Shown one piece after another: positions 8,178 to 17,709 of a DNA stretch of 64,000 nt. Position numbers and translations under genes: made by a program. How positions within the stretch are numbered: position 1 is the stretch's first letter; every line of letters starts with the position of its first letter. The notes under the pieces were generated by a model. That model saw only the letters and a program-made list of their open reading frames with translations. It made no database searches and was not told the DNA's origin. The DNA is from Emticicia sp031378345. GTDB lineage: Bacteria; Bacteroidota; Bacteroidia; Cytophagales; Spirosomataceae. The DNA lies in assembly GCA_031378345.1 (NCBI GenBank), contig JANNDY010000125.1, positions 1-64,000 of the forward strand. Direction: 5' to 3'.

Positions 8178-9842
8178 CTACTGCAATTTCCTATATTTAA
8201 TACGCTTCGGAGTCAAATCTGTACCTAATCTTTTCCTACGATTTTCTTCATATTCCGAGAAGTTTCCTTCAAACCAATATACTTGCGAATCGCCTTCAAA
8301 AGCTAAAATATGCGTTGCAATTCTATCTAAAAACCAACGGTCGTGAGAAATAACTACGGCACAACCAGCAAAATTCTCCAAACCTTCTTCCAAAGCACGA
8401 AGTGTGTTTATGTCCAAATCATTGGTTGGCTCATCTAAAAGCAACAAGTTTCCACCTTCTTTGAGCATCATTGCCAAATGCACACGATTTCGCTCTCCGC
8501 CCGACAAAATTCCCACTTTTTTCTCTTGGTCTCCTCCTTGAAAATTGAAGCGACTTACATAGCCACGGGCATTTACTTGCTTGTTTCCGAGCATTACCCA
8601 TTCATTTCCGCCCGAAATTAACTCGTAAACCGACTTATTTGGGTCGAGTTGGTTATGTTCTTGGTCAACGTACGAAAGTTTTACGGTTTCGCCCACTTCA
8701 AAAGTTCCAGCCAAAGGTTTTAGTTGCTCAGTAATCAATTTGAAAAGTGTCGTTTTTCCTGCACCGTTTGGTCCGATAATGCCCACAATACCATTTTGAG
8801 GTAAACTAAAATTCAAATCTTCATAAAGCAAACGCTCACCAAAACCCATTTTTACGCCTGTTGCCTCAATTACTTTATTGCCCAAACGTGGGCCAGGGGG
8901 AATGAAAAGTTCGAGTTTATCTTCTCTTTCTTTCGAGTCTTCGCTCACCATTTTGTCATAAGCCTGCAAACGTGCCTTCGATTTTGCCTGACGAGCTTTC
9001 GGTGCCATTCGTACCCATTCCAACTCTCTTTGCAAAGATTTTTGGCGTTTCGACTCTGTTTTCTCTTCTTTTTGCAAGCGATTTTGCTTTTGTTCAAGCC
9101 AAGAAGAATAATTTCCTTTCCAAGGAATACCCTCGCCTCTGTCCAATTCCAAAATCCATCCTGCCACATTATCCAAGAAATAACGGTCGTGAGTTACTGC
9201 AATCACAGTTCCTTTATATTGACGTAAATGCTCTTCCAACCAAAGCACCGACTCGGCATCAAGGTGGTTGGTCGGTTCATCTAAAAGTAACACATCTGGT
9301 TCTTGCAAAAGCAAGCGACAAAGAGCCACACGGCGTTTTTCACCACCAGAAAGATTGGCTACAATCGCATCTTCTGGCGGACAACGCAAGGCATCCATTG
9401 CACGTTCCAAACGTGTATCCAATTCCCAAGCATCAAAAGTGTCGAGTTTTTCTTGTACTTCGCCTTGTCGTGCGAGCAATTTATCAAAATCAGCATCAGG
9501 CTCTCCAAAAGCCTCATTGATAGTATCAAACTCTTTCAGTAAATTAACGATTTCCTGCACACCTTCTTCTACAATCTCACGAACGGTTTTTGTTGGGTCA
9601 AGAGTTGGCTCTTGTTCCAACATTCCAACACTATATCCTGGAGAAAAAACGACATCACCATTGATATTTTTGTCAATGCCAGCAATGACTCTTAAAAGCG
9701 TAGATTTTCCCGAACCGTTGAGTCCAAGAACACCGATTTTTGCTCCGTAAAAAAAGGAAAGATAAATATTTTTGAGGATTTGACGGCTTGGTGGAATGAT
9801 TTTACTCACACGCTCCATCGAGAAGATAATTTGTTCACTCAT
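8178..9842 (-). CDS. ettA: Energy-dependent translational throttle protein EttA (ABC-F)
   Basis: A 554-residue soluble ABC-F protein with two ATPase domains: Walker A GLNGSGKST and signature LSGGEKRR in the first, Walker A GPNGAGKTT and LSGGERNR in the second. Both Walker B segments read LLLDEPTN with catalytic Glu. The N-terminus FSMERVSKIIPPSRQILK and the total length are characteristic of EttA rather than Uup or antibiotic-resistance ABC-F proteins. EttA binds the ribosomal E site and couples the first peptide bond to energy state. It is flanked by a bidirectional terminator downstream and a 216-bp divergent gap upstream, so it is probably a single-gene unit. Confidence 0.95.
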   Translation of the reverse strand: MSEQIIFSMERVSKIIPPSRQILKNIYLSFFYGAKIGVLGLNGSGKSTLLRVIAGIDKNINGDVVFSPGYSVGMLEQEPTLDPTKTVREIVEEGVQEIVNLLKEFDTINEAFGEPDADFDKLLARQGEVQEKLDTFDAWELDTRLERAMDALRCPPEDAIVANLSGGEKRRVALCRLLLQEPDVLLLDEPTNHLDAESVLWLEEHLRQYKGTVIAVTHDRYFLDNVAGWILELDRGEGIPWKGNYSSWLEQKQNRLQKEEKTESKRQKSLQRELEWVRMAPKARQAKSKARLQAYDKMVSEDSKEREDKLELFIPPGPRLGNKVIEATGVKMGFGERLLYEDLNFSLPQNGIVGIIGPNGAGKTTLFKLITEQLKPLAGTFEVGETVKLSYVDQEHNQLDPNKSVYELISGGNEWVMLGNKQVNARGYVSRFNFQGGDQEKKVGILSGGERNRVHLAMMLKEGGNLLLLDEPTNDLDINTLRALEEGLENFAGCAVVISHDRWFLDRIATHILAFEGDSQVYWFEGNFSEYEENRRKRLGTDLTPKRIKYRKLQ

Positions 9843-10058
9843 AGGTTAAAATCTGACGTAATTAAGTCTAAAACAAAAAATATATGTTAAATTTTAGATA
9901 AATTATAGTCAAAATATAAATAATTATCTATTTTTAACTACATTTAATAAATTTTTCTGTAAATATCGTTAAACGTGTTTGCATTATATAAAAAAAACTC
10001 CAAATTTTACAAAATAAACCACCATCCCCCTGACTCACAAGCCATGTGATTTTTTATT

Positions 10059-11324
10059 ATGAACGGCGTAACATTAGAAAACGAATATGCTTACATAACT
10101 GAAGGTAAGGTATTCTTGAAGGGCTATTTAGATATGCCCGACCGACAAATCGGCGAAGTAAAACGCACAGAAGAAGAGGCTTTCCAGTATTTCATTAACC
10201 GTTACCAAATTGCGGTAAATAAGGTTAATCAACTTGAAACTGAGATTGTCGAAACCCAAAATAAGGGTTCTTTTTTAACTAAACTCACGCAGCTTCGCAA
10301 ACGACTGCTAAACTTCGATGGTATTGGAGATTTTATTCCATTGCTCAAAATTTTAGATGAGCAAGAAGAAATTCTTCGAGGTTTGATTGTAGGCAATCAA
10401 GCTAACAATTTGACAATCAAGGAAGCATTAGTTGAAGAAGCCAAAGAAGCCAAAGAGGATGTTGATTGGAACATTGTAGCTGAAAAGTTGCAAGACATCA
10501 AAACTCGCTGGATTCGCACTGGACCAGTTGATAGACCTTTTCAGGAAGATATCGAGACTGCTTTTAGAGAAGTTTTAGATGATTTTTACCAACGCAGAAA
10601 GGCTTTCTATGAGGAACAAAATCGCATCATTGGCGACCGCATGGAAAAGTATAATGAGTTGGTAAGAGGAGCTGAAATGTTGTTTAGAATGGGCAATTGG
10701 GAGCTTTCTTTTGCCGAACTCAAGCGTCTGCAATCGGAATGGAGAAACGTAGGCGATGTGCCACCAAAGCGTTTGAAGTATGAATTCCGCCGTTTCAAAA
10801 AATTGACTACTCTTTATTACGAAAAATATTGTGCTGCCAAGGGTATTGAAATAAAAATTCGTATAGACCCACGAGTAGAAGCTCAACAAAAAATGATGGA
10901 AGAAGCCGAGCGATTGGCAGAAGCCAAAGATATTTTTGCATCTACCGAGCGAGCCAAAGTAATGCTCAATGATTGGAAAAACATCAAAGTTCCATCGCAC
11001 ATAGCTGTCAGAAATGTTGCTGAACGCTTTAGAGCAGCCTGTGATAAGATTTTTGAGTTAAGCTATTTAATGAAAGTTGTTACTCGAAAATTACCTAACT
11101 ATAATTATTTGAGCGAAAAACAACAAACCTTGACAAAATTTCGCGAAATGGAAAATATCGTAATTCGTGCAAGAGGAGAATTAAAAATATTGATAGAAAG
11201 TAATGAAGGTGTTTCGCAAGGCTACGATTTGGACAAAATCATGAATTCTAATATTCAAACGCAAAAGCGTAAGTTATTGATGAAAGAAGTGATTTTGGAA
11301 GAATTGAGAAGAGCAGCACAATAA
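10059..11324 (+). CDS. DUF349-domain protein
   Basis: A 421-residue, highly charged, mostly helical cytoplasmic protein with several DUF349-type helical repeats. These are recognisable by W at the start of helices and R/K-F patterns, as in VDWNIVAEKLQDIKTRW, AELKRLQSEWRNVG and MLNDWKNIKVP. Coiled-coil segments are likely. No catalytic motif is seen. Proteins with this domain are common across Bacteroidota and function is not established. The start ATG is the first in frame and gives the expected N-terminus. A tRNA-Gln gene follows 73 bp downstream with its own promoter. Confidence 0.85.
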   Translation: MNGVTLENEYAYITEGKVFLKGYLDMPDRQIGEVKRTEEEAFQYFINRYQIAVNKVNQLETEIVETQNKGSFLTKLTQLRKRLLNFDGIGDFIPLLKILDEQEEILRGLIVGNQANNLTIKEALVEEAKEAKEDVDWNIVAEKLQDIKTRWIRTGPVDRPFQEDIETAFREVLDDFYQRRKAFYEEQNRIIGDRMEKYNELVRGAEMLFRMGNWELSFAELKRLQSEWRNVGDVPPKRLKYEFRRFKKLTTLYYEKYCAAKGIEIKIRIDPRVEAQQKMMEEAERLAEAKDIFASTERAKVMLNDWKNIKVPSHIAVRNVAERFRAACDKIFELSYLMKVVTRKLPNYNYLSEKQQTLTKFREMENIVIRARGELKILIESNEGVSQGYDLDKIMNSNIQTQKRKLLMKEVILEELRRAAQ

Positions 11325-11348
11325 AATATAATTTTTTTTTAATCTCTC

Positions 11349-11379
11349 TTGCGTAATTATTAAAAAAGTCTTAATTTTG
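11349..11379 (+). promoter_or_regulatory. Promoter of tRNA-Gln
   Basis: TTG (11349-11351) and TAATTTTG (11372-11379) match the Bacteroidota TTG/TAnnTTTG consensus with a 20-bp spacer. The tRNA begins 18 bp later. Confidence 0.8.
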
Positions 11380-11397
11380 CACTCGCAAGTACGGGAT

Positions 11398-11468
11398 TGA
11401 CCCATAGTATAATGGTAGTACGACAGTTTTTGGTATTGTTTGTCTAGGTTCGAATCCTGGTGGGTCAA
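11398..11468 (+). tRNA. tRNA-Gln (anticodon UUG)
   Basis: A complete 71-nt cloverleaf can be drawn. The acceptor stem is TGACCCA/TGGGTCA, the D stem GTAT/GTAC with loop AATGGTA, the anticodon stem ACAGT/ATTGT with 7-base loop TTTTGGT (anticodon TTG), and the T arm has stem CTAGG/CCTGG. The CCA end is not encoded. A promoter precedes it and a terminator follows directly. Confidence 0.95.
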
Positions 11469-11470
11469 CA

Positions 11471-11511
11471 AAAAAGAGTAAAATTTGATTTATCAAGTTT
11501 TACTCTTTTTT
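11471..11511 (+). terminator. Terminator after tRNA-Gln
   Basis: AAAAAGAGTAAAA (11471-11483) pairs with TTTTACTCTTTTT (11498-11510), ending in a T-run. It begins 3 bp after the tRNA. Confidence 0.85.
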
Positions 11512-11550
11512 TATGGGAAGTTGCCAATAAGAATTAAATAAATTTTGTAC

Positions 11551-11591
11551 AAAAAAAGTCCTTGTTCGTCAAACGAACAAGGACTTTTTTT
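11551..11591 (-). terminator. Strong terminator after the small lipoprotein gene
   Basis: A long stem, AAAAAAAGTCCTTGTTCGT with its complement, is separated by a 3-base loop (CAA). It can terminate in both directions and lies 17 bp past the stop of the 59-residue lipoprotein gene. Confidence 0.9.
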
Positions 11592-11607
11592 ATGTCTTTT
11601 AAGAAAA

Positions 11608-11787
11608 TTATTTCTTAACTGAATCGATAGCAGCAGTTGCTACTGAATCAATAGCAGCAGTTGCAGCAGTTGCAGTTGAATCGATTGTTGCTACAGTTGA
11701 ATCAACAGCTGTTTCAGCAGTTTTAGAAGTACAAGCAGCTAAAGAAGCTACACATGCTACGAATAAGATTGCGATTACTTTTTTCAT
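11608..11787 (-). CDS. 59-residue lipoprotein with Ala/Thr/Asp-Ser repeats
   Basis: A short gene with full expression signals. ATG at 11785-11787 opens a lipoprotein signal (MKKVIAILFVACVASLAAC) with a lipobox LAAC and lipidated Cys at position 19. The remaining 40 residues are a low-complexity run of Ala, Thr, Val and a recurring IDS motif (IDSTAT, IDSVAT, IDSVKK). A consensus promoter lies upstream and a strong terminator downstream, so the gene is real despite its size. The repeated Ile-Asp-Ser spacing suggests an amphipathic helix, perhaps similar in style to small murein-lipoprotein-like proteins; that is inference. No homologue is recognised. Confidence 0.8.
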   Translation of the reverse strand: MKKVIAILFVACVASLAACTSKTAETAVDSTVATIDSTATAATAAIDSVATAAIDSVKK

Positions 11788-11829
11788 TGTATTTTTTTGC
11801 GGTGTTTATTTAAGGTTTGAAACGCATTG

Positions 11830-11862
11830 CAAATTTAAGATAATTTTAAGATACCACGCAAG
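11830..11862 (-). promoter_or_regulatory. Promoter of the small lipoprotein gene
   Basis: On the minus strand TAAATTTG (11837-11830) matches TAnnTTTG, and TTG (11861-11859) stands 21 bp upstream. The start codon is about 43 bp downstream. Confidence 0.7.
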
Positions 11863-11935
11863 TTTTTCTTAAAAATAAATTAAAATTTTCTTAAATTCTT
11901 TTTAAGAAACAAGGATTTCTTGGTTTTATCCAATT

Positions 11936-12472
11936 TTAACGTGCAGAGCGTGTCTTGATTTTGTCGTAAACCCCAGTACTTCTGAAAGTCAGAAACTTAT
12001 GTCCGTAATAATTAGCAAAAAAACTGAAGCCCATACCTACTACGTGAGAACCTTTTTCACGTAAAAAAAGTGATAAGTCAGAAAAAAAAGTATTGGCTAT
12101 ATAATCGAATGTGAGAGATGTAATTCCAACTTGAATGCCCATAGCCGCAGCTGCAATGATTAAAAATTTAATAGATTCACGTTTTGAGTTTCCTGATTCT
12201 TTTGCTGAAAAAGCAAAAATTTTCGCAGGCACAAAACTAACAACCGTCGCAGTTAAATAACCCGCAAATACACTTAAATTAAAAGCGGGTTTATCAGCAT
12301 AACCTAAGTTTAAAAATAAATCTTTATATGGTATTTGAGACAAGAAGTTAGTACCTGCTCCCAAGACAGCGGTTAGAAAGAATGAAATGAAGTTTCTTAA
12401 TTCTTTGTTTTTTATTTTACTAAGCAATTCCACAAATAAATTTAGTCCAGAAAACTTTAAAATAGTATCCAT
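11936..12472 (-). CDS. GtrA-like membrane protein
   Basis: A 178-residue protein with four hydrophobic segments (about 28-48, 66-84, 103-124 and 143-163). It ends with FSFFANYYGHKFLTFR, the conserved tail of the GtrA/DPMS-like flippase family. Such proteins are thought to move polyprenyl-linked sugars across the membrane. It is the last gene of the nuoK-nuoN run, 26 bp after nuoN, and has no obvious connection to respiration; readthrough from nuoN is likely. The glycosyltransferase partner is not adjacent, although a GtrB-like enzyme is encoded at 37567. Confidence 0.75.
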   Translation of the reverse strand: MDTILKFSGLNLFVELLSKIKNKELRNFISFFLTAVLGAGTNFLSQIPYKDLFLNLGYADKPAFNLSVFAGYLTATVVSFVPAKIFAFSAKESGNSKRESIKFLIIAAAAMGIQVGITSLTFDYIANTFFSDLSLFLREKGSHVVGMGFSFFANYYGHKFLTFRSTGVYDKIKTRSAR

Positions 12473-12498
12473 AACTTGTTGATTTACAGTTTAGTAAA

Positions 12499-13893
12499 TC
12501 AAAGCAATTCACGTACCAAGTTAGGCAACAAGCCAAGTAAAACTGAGCCAGCGGTAGTGAAACCCAAAATTATTTTATAAAACGATGATAATCTGATATT
12601 TTCTCCATCTCCGTCTTTCATATAAGCTGCCATGATTGGTTTGAAGTAATAATAGATGCCAACTGCTGACATTAAAATTGCTATAATCAATAGCCAAATG
12701 TGCCCACGTGAGGCTGCATCAGCAAAAACATAGAATTTTCCCCAAAAGCCCGCCGTTAGCGGAATTCCTGCTAAAGAAAACATTGAAACGGCCAAAACTA
12801 CTGCCAAAAAAGGATTTTTCTTAGATAATCCATTCAAAACGTTAATACTTTCGTCAGGGCGACCATCAATTAATTTTTCTTGCGAAACAATCATCAGCAC
12901 GCCAAAGGCACTTAAGGTAGCCAATGAATATGCTAAAGAATAGAATACGATGGAAGAGTCGGTTTTATTGCTTAGACCTACAATTGCCATCAACATATAT
13001 CCTGCATGTGAAATACTCGAAAATGCCAACATTCGCTTAAAACTGCTTTGAGCTACTGCTGTAATATTACTTATGAATAAACTCAAAACCGCCATAACGA
13101 TAATCATTACCCACCAAAAATTGTATAGAGGAGAATAAGAAACTTCAAGAATACGGTAAATTGCTGCAAATCCTGCTGTTTTTACAATGGTGGACATGAA
13201 GGTTGTGAATATCGTTGGAGCTCCATCATACACATCGGGCGTCCAGAAATGAAAGGGTGCTGCCGAAACTTTGAAAAGCAAGCCTATTAATAAAAATGTA
13301 ACTCCGACATAAAGAAATACTGGTCGAGTTGCTACTTGTGTTTGCTCCAACCATATGCGGGCGGTACTAATATTAAATGAATAATTTGCCCCATAAAGCA
13401 TGGCTATTCCAAAAAGCATGATTCCTGTAGCAAATGCTCCCATTAAGAAATATTTAAGGGCGGCTTCATTTCCACGAATGTTCCTTTTATCACTTCCTGT
13501 AAGTACGTACATTGACACCGAAAGGATTTCGACACCTATGAAAAGCATGATAAGGTTCTGAAAATTGGTCATCATGATTGCCCCTACAAGCGAAAACTGT
13601 AAAATCGCAAAGTATTCGGCAGGGTGGGCGTGTTCATCGTCAATGAAACCTTTCGACAAAGCCATTATCAAAAACGCAGAAAGCAAGATTATTCCTGAGA
13701 AAAGAATAGACAAATTGTTACTTTCGAGCATATCACTGAAATATAGACCGGGCTTGTTCCAATCAATGAAGTTTGATAAAAAAGCCAATGCTACAAAAAA
13801 TAATGATGCAGGTAAAAGTATTTTCTTTGATTTCAGGAAACCCAAAAACAATGTAACGAGTCCAGTAATGGATAAGATAATGATTGGATACAT
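12499..13893 (-). CDS. nuoN: NADH-quinone oxidoreductase subunit N
   Basis: A 464-residue polytopic antiporter-like subunit of respiratory complex I. Hydrophobic helices run throughout. Family motifs visible are GVEILSVSMYVLTG (with the conserved Glu of TM5), KVSAAPFHFWTPDVYDGAP (conserved Lys and the broken helix), and a later Lys in the SSFKRMLAFSSISHAGYMLM segment. It pumps protons in the membrane arm. It follows nuoM by 74 bp, a gap that holds a short CCCTAAAGGGG palindrome, and precedes gtrA by 26 bp. Confidence 0.95.
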   Translation of the reverse strand: MYPIIILSITGLVTLFLGFLKSKKILLPASLFFVALAFLSNFIDWNKPGLYFSDMLESNNLSILFSGIILLSAFLIMALSKGFIDDEHAHPAEYFAILQFSLVGAIMMTNFQNLIMLFIGVEILSVSMYVLTGSDKRNIRGNEAALKYFLMGAFATGIMLFGIAMLYGANYSFNISTARIWLEQTQVATRPVFLYVGVTFLLIGLLFKVSAAPFHFWTPDVYDGAPTIFTTFMSTIVKTAGFAAIYRILEVSYSPLYNFWWVMIIVMAVLSLFISNITAVAQSSFKRMLAFSSISHAGYMLMAIVGLSNKTDSSIVFYSLAYSLATLSAFGVLMIVSQEKLIDGRPDESINVLNGLSKKNPFLAVVLAVSMFSLAGIPLTAGFWGKFYVFADAASRGHIWLLIIAILMSAVGIYYYFKPIMAAYMKDGDGENIRLSSFYKIILGFTTAGSVLLGLLPNLVRELL

Positions 13894-13967
13894 AATTCAA
13901 TTTATAACCCCCAACCAGTAGCGACTGTCGCCCTAAAGGGGAGTAAAAAGATAAAATTTTATAATAA

Positions 13968-15419
13968 CTACTTGCTACTAATCATCTGCAAAATACTATT
14001 TACGGCAGGTTCAGTAATTTTTAAGAAAATATTTGGAAAAACGCCCATCAAAATAACCATTATTGCGATGGGCAAAAGTACGGCTACTTCTGTGCCGCTT
14101 ACGTCTTTGAACTTTGCTGTAACTTTGTTGCTTTCGCCAAACATTGAGCGTTGCATGAGGCGGAGCATATAAACTGCTCCCAAAATTATTGTCAAACCAG
14201 CAATTGCACCGAGCCAAACGTTTTTATCATAAACACTTTTTAGCAATAAAAACTCTCCAACAAAGCCATTTGTCAAAGGCAAAGCAACACTTCCAAGCAT
14301 AATTATCATAAAATAAATGCTTAGGGCAGGAGTTTTTTGCGTGATTCCGCCCAAAGCACTTAGTTCTCTTGTGCCTGTTCGATCGTATATGATTTTTACA
14401 ATGAAAAACAAACCTACGGCGTTTATTCCGTGAGCTACCATTTGTAATAATGCTCCTTGAATGCCGCTCAAAGTTCCCGACAAAACCCCTGCTGCCATCA
14501 AACCCATGTGAGCAAATGACGAATAAGCAATGAGGCGTTTGATGTTATTTTGTTGAATGGCAATGACCGAACCATAAATCAAACCGATGATTGCAAGCAC
14601 CATTCCGAACAAACCCCAATTGGCAACGCCCACTGGTGAAAGAGGGAGCATTATTCTGATTAGACCATACACACCCATTTTTGAAAGTAAACCCGAAAGT
14701 AACATCGTAGCGGGCGTTGGCGATTCGGAATAAGTGTCTGGTTGCCAAGAATGAAATGGCAAAACGGGCATTTTGATAGCAAATGCTATGAAAAATGCCC
14801 AAAATAATAAATTTTGATTGGTCGGCGAAATAAGTTTTGCCGTAACTGACAATTGCTCAATATTTGCAGTTCCACCATTCATATACAAATAAACGATTGC
14901 AACCAACATAAACAAACTCCCGAAGATGGTATAAATAAACATCTTGAAAGTAATGCGTGGAGCATCTTTTCCTCCCCAAATAGCCGCCAAAAAGTAAACA
15001 GGTATCAAGGCTGCTTCAAAGAAAAAGTAAAACAAGAAAATATCTTTTGCCATAAAAACCCCCATCAATGCTGTTTCTGCCAAGAGAATGAGGGCATAAA
15101 ATGTTGCATGGTTTTTATACGATAATTTATAAGTAGAAAGTATAATTAGCGGCACTAAAAAAGCTGTCAGAGCAACCATCAGCAAACTTATTCCGTCAAG
15201 CCCGAGATGAAAATTGATGTTCAAATCTTTCATCCAAGTGTATTTTGCTTCGATTGGCATTTCTGAATTGAAAGTACAAAAGGCGTAAATAGCAATGGCA
15301 AATGTGGCTAATGATAAAACAATAGCTACGTTTTTGGAAGTATTTGCGTTGCTTCCTTTGAGTAATAATAATAAAATGCTACCTATGAGTGGTAGGAGTA
15401 TAAGTGTTAGTGCCAACAT
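13968..15419 (-). CDS. nuoM: NADH-quinone oxidoreductase subunit M
   Basis: A 483-residue membrane subunit of complex I with about 14 helices. Motifs seen are the TM5 Glu in FYFFFEAALIPVYFLAAIWG, the TM7 Lys/broken-helix region KMPVLPFHSWQPDTYSESPTPATM, and the quinone-oxidoreductase core NIKRLIAYSSFAHMGLM. It acts as one of three antiporter-like proton channels. It lies 39 bp after nuoL and 74 bp before nuoN on the minus strand. Confidence 0.95.
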   Translation of the reverse strand: MLALTLILLPLIGSILLLLLKGSNANTSKNVAIVLSLATFAIAIYAFCTFNSEMPIEAKYTWMKDLNINFHLGLDGISLLMVALTAFLVPLIILSTYKLSYKNHATFYALILLAETALMGVFMAKDIFLFYFFFEAALIPVYFLAAIWGGKDAPRITFKMFIYTIFGSLFMLVAIVYLYMNGGTANIEQLSVTAKLISPTNQNLLFWAFFIAFAIKMPVLPFHSWQPDTYSESPTPATMLLSGLLSKMGVYGLIRIMLPLSPVGVANWGLFGMVLAIIGLIYGSVIAIQQNNIKRLIAYSSFAHMGLMAAGVLSGTLSGIQGALLQMVAHGINAVGLFFIVKIIYDRTGTRELSALGGITQKTPALSIYFMIIMLGSVALPLTNGFVGEFLLLKSVYDKNVWLGAIAGLTIILGAVYMLRLMQRSMFGESNKVTAKFKDVSGTEVAVLLPIAIMVILMGVFPNIFLKITEPAVNSILQMISSK

Positions 15420-15458
15420 TCGAGATTAATTTTATTTTCTTACCTATGGTAATGATAT

Positions 15459-17426
15459 TTATTTCTTAATAACTGCCTTAATTGTGCCTAAAATTGTTTC
15501 CAAAACTTGGTAGCCCATGTTCATTGCCAATATTACGGCAATACCAATTACCATAGCAAAAAGATAGAATCCTGTGCCCCCTGCTTGTAATTTGCGGGCT
15601 TTTTGACTAAAATTATTTACAAAACTACCTACGCCATTAACAATGGCATCAAATCCTTTAGGTTCAAAGACATTGGCAAAAGTATTTGATAATCGCTTGA
15701 CAGGGTTCACAAAAGTTGCCCAATAAGCTTCGTCCACATAATATTTATTGTAAATTATTTTCTGCAAACCAGTAATTTCTGAATCTTCCACAGGTACGTT
15801 TTTGCTATTGCCAAATCTTGTGTAAGCATAGAATATTGAAATAGCTGCTGCTGCTACCGAAATCCCCATCAACATCCATTCGGTTGAGTGTTCGATTGGG
15901 GTTGCTCCAAACTCCGGGTTTACTACTTTTGTTCCTGCATAAATTGGATTCAAGAAATCTACTAAAGCATGAGGAAAATGAAAAATTTCTGGCATTCCGA
16001 TAAAACCACCAACGACTGAAAGTGCCGCCAAAACCATCAAAGGAATAGTCATGCTCGAAGGTGATTCGTGCAAATGATGTTCTTGTTCGTGGGGGCGGCC
16101 ACCCGCAGTTCCTCTGAATTTTCCTGTGAATGTCAAGAAGAAAAGACGGAACATATAAAAAGCAGTCATCATAGAAGTAAGCACTGCTATTGCCCACATC
16201 AATTTGTTATGTTCATAAACATGAGCCAAGATTTCATCTTTCGAGAAAAAACCAGCAAATGGTGGAATTCCTGAAATAGCAATTGTACCTATCAAGAAAG
16301 TAATCGCTGTGATTTTTATTTTACCCCAAAGTCCACCCATGCGACGAATATCTTGTTCGCCACCCATAGCGTGAATCACGCTACCAGCTCCTAAGAATAA
16401 TAATGCTTTGAAGAATGCGTGCGTAACAACATGGAAAAAACCTGAAGTATAAGCCATTACGCCCATTGCTAAAAACATATAACCTAATTGGCTAACAGTT
16501 GAATAAGCCAAGACTTTCTTAATATCGTTTTGAAACATACCGATTGTAGCGGCAAATAGAGCAGTTGCGAGTCCAATCCAGCCAACAAATTCGAGGGTTT
16601 GAGGAGCAAGCGTATAAAGAATATTTGAACGAACAATCATGTAAAGTCCAGAAGTTACCATCGTAGCGGCGTGAATCAAAGCCGAAACTGGTGTTGGACC
16701 GGCCATCGCATCGGGTAACCAAGTATAAAGAGGAATTTGAGCTGATTTTCCCATTGCACCAATAAACAAAAATGCTGTAATGGCAACAATTATGCTACTT
16801 CCTACTGGAAATGATTTGGCTTTTTCAAAAACTTCGAGGTATTCGACTGTTCCAAAATGATTGATAATTAAGAATATACCAATCAAAAAGCCTAAATCAC
16901 CGACACGGTTCATGATAAATGCTTTGCGAGCGGCATTCCCATAGTCGAAGTTTTTATTCCAAAAACCAATCAATAAATATGAACAAAGTCCAACACCTTC
17001 CCAACCAATAAACATCACGACATAGTTTGAACCCATCACGAGTAACAACATCGAAAATAAGAAGAGGTTAAGGAATGCAAAGAATTTGCCATAGCCTTCG
17101 TCGTCGTGCATGTAACCAATTGAGTAAACATGGATGAGCGTTCCGACACCCGTTACTACGAAAAGCATCAGAATTGATAATTGGTCAATCTGAAAAGAGA
17201 GATTGATGTTCAATTTCCCGACAGTTATCCAATCAAAAACTTGAATAATAATTGGTTGATTAGTTTCTGAAAATTGCTGGTATGCCATAAAAGCAAACAC
17301 AAACGAGAGCAAAGAAGCTCCAACGCCAATTGCACCTGCGATATTTTTTGGTATTTTACGAAAACCAAGCCCATTGATTAGAAATCCGATGAGTGGAAAT
17401 AAAGGTATTAGTGAAATTATTGACAT
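15459..17426 (-). CDS. nuoL: NADH-quinone oxidoreductase subunit L
   Basis: A 655-residue membrane subunit of complex I. The N-terminal antiporter core contains MFIGWEGVGLCSYLLIGFW (TM5 Glu), KSAQIPLYTWLPDAMAGPTPVSALIHAATM and NDIKKVLAYSTVSQLGYMFLAMG. The C-terminal part (after about 430) is the usual extension with a lateral helix and final membrane anchor. Length fits the family. Immediately upstream, 25 bp away, lie a YoeB-type toxin and its antitoxin, which separate it from nuoK. Confidence 0.95.
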   Translation of the reverse strand: MSIISLIPLFPLIGFLINGLGFRKIPKNIAGAIGVGASLLSFVFAFMAYQQFSETNQPIIIQVFDWITVGKLNINLSFQIDQLSILMLFVVTGVGTLIHVYSIGYMHDDEGYGKFFAFLNLFLFSMLLLVMGSNYVVMFIGWEGVGLCSYLLIGFWNKNFDYGNAARKAFIMNRVGDLGFLIGIFLIINHFGTVEYLEVFEKAKSFPVGSSIIVAITAFLFIGAMGKSAQIPLYTWLPDAMAGPTPVSALIHAATMVTSGLYMIVRSNILYTLAPQTLEFVGWIGLATALFAATIGMFQNDIKKVLAYSTVSQLGYMFLAMGVMAYTSGFFHVVTHAFFKALLFLGAGSVIHAMGGEQDIRRMGGLWGKIKITAITFLIGTIAISGIPPFAGFFSKDEILAHVYEHNKLMWAIAVLTSMMTAFYMFRLFFLTFTGKFRGTAGGRPHEQEHHLHESPSSMTIPLMVLAALSVVGGFIGMPEIFHFPHALVDFLNPIYAGTKVVNPEFGATPIEHSTEWMLMGISVAAAAISIFYAYTRFGNSKNVPVEDSEITGLQKIIYNKYYVDEAYWATFVNPVKRLSNTFANVFEPKGFDAIVNGVGSFVNNFSQKARKLQAGGTGFYLFAMVIGIAVILAMNMGYQVLETILGTIKAVIKK

Positions 17427-17451
17427 ATTTTAATGTACTTAATTTTGCTTT

Positions 17452-17709
17452 TTAATAATGTCCTTTGAGCGAGTGAATTTGAATGGCATTTTGTTTAATT
17501 TCATAAATTATCCTATGCTCGTTATCTATTCGTCTTGACCAAAGTCCAGATAAATTATGTTTTAATGGTTCGGGTTTTCCAATTCCGCTAAATGGTGTTT
17601 CAGAAATAGACTGGATTAAATCCTTTATTCTTTTAAGAACTTTTTCGTTTTTTTTGTTTTTCCAGTATGCTAAATCTTTTTTAGCATCATCATTTAGCCT
17701 TATTTCCAT
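17452..17709 (-). CDS. YoeB/Txe-family mRNA interferase toxin
   Basis: An 85-residue RelE-superfamily toxin of the YoeB branch. It has the GIGKPEPLK segment (E47), LSGLWSRRI, EHRIIYE (R66) and the terminal H84-Y85 of LKGHY, matching the general-acid/base set of YoeB. Such toxins cut mRNA at the ribosomal A site. It overlaps the antitoxin gene by 10 bp and lies between nuoK and nuoL on the same strand, so it would be transcribed with complex I genes. Confidence 0.9.
   Translation of the reverse strand: MEIRLNDDAKKDLAYWKNKKNEKVLKRIKDLIQSISETPFSGIGKPEPLKHNLSGLWSRRIDNEHRIIYEIKQNAIQIHSLKGHY

Noticed and set aside
11274..11471. Open frame over the tRNA-Gln region on the minus strand
   Set aside because: It crosses a complete tRNA cloverleaf and its promoter.
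13911..13945. CCCTAAAGGGG palindrome between nuoM and nuoN as a terminator
   Set aside because: The stem is very short with no T-run, and nuoN follows in the same operon, so termination there is unlikely.
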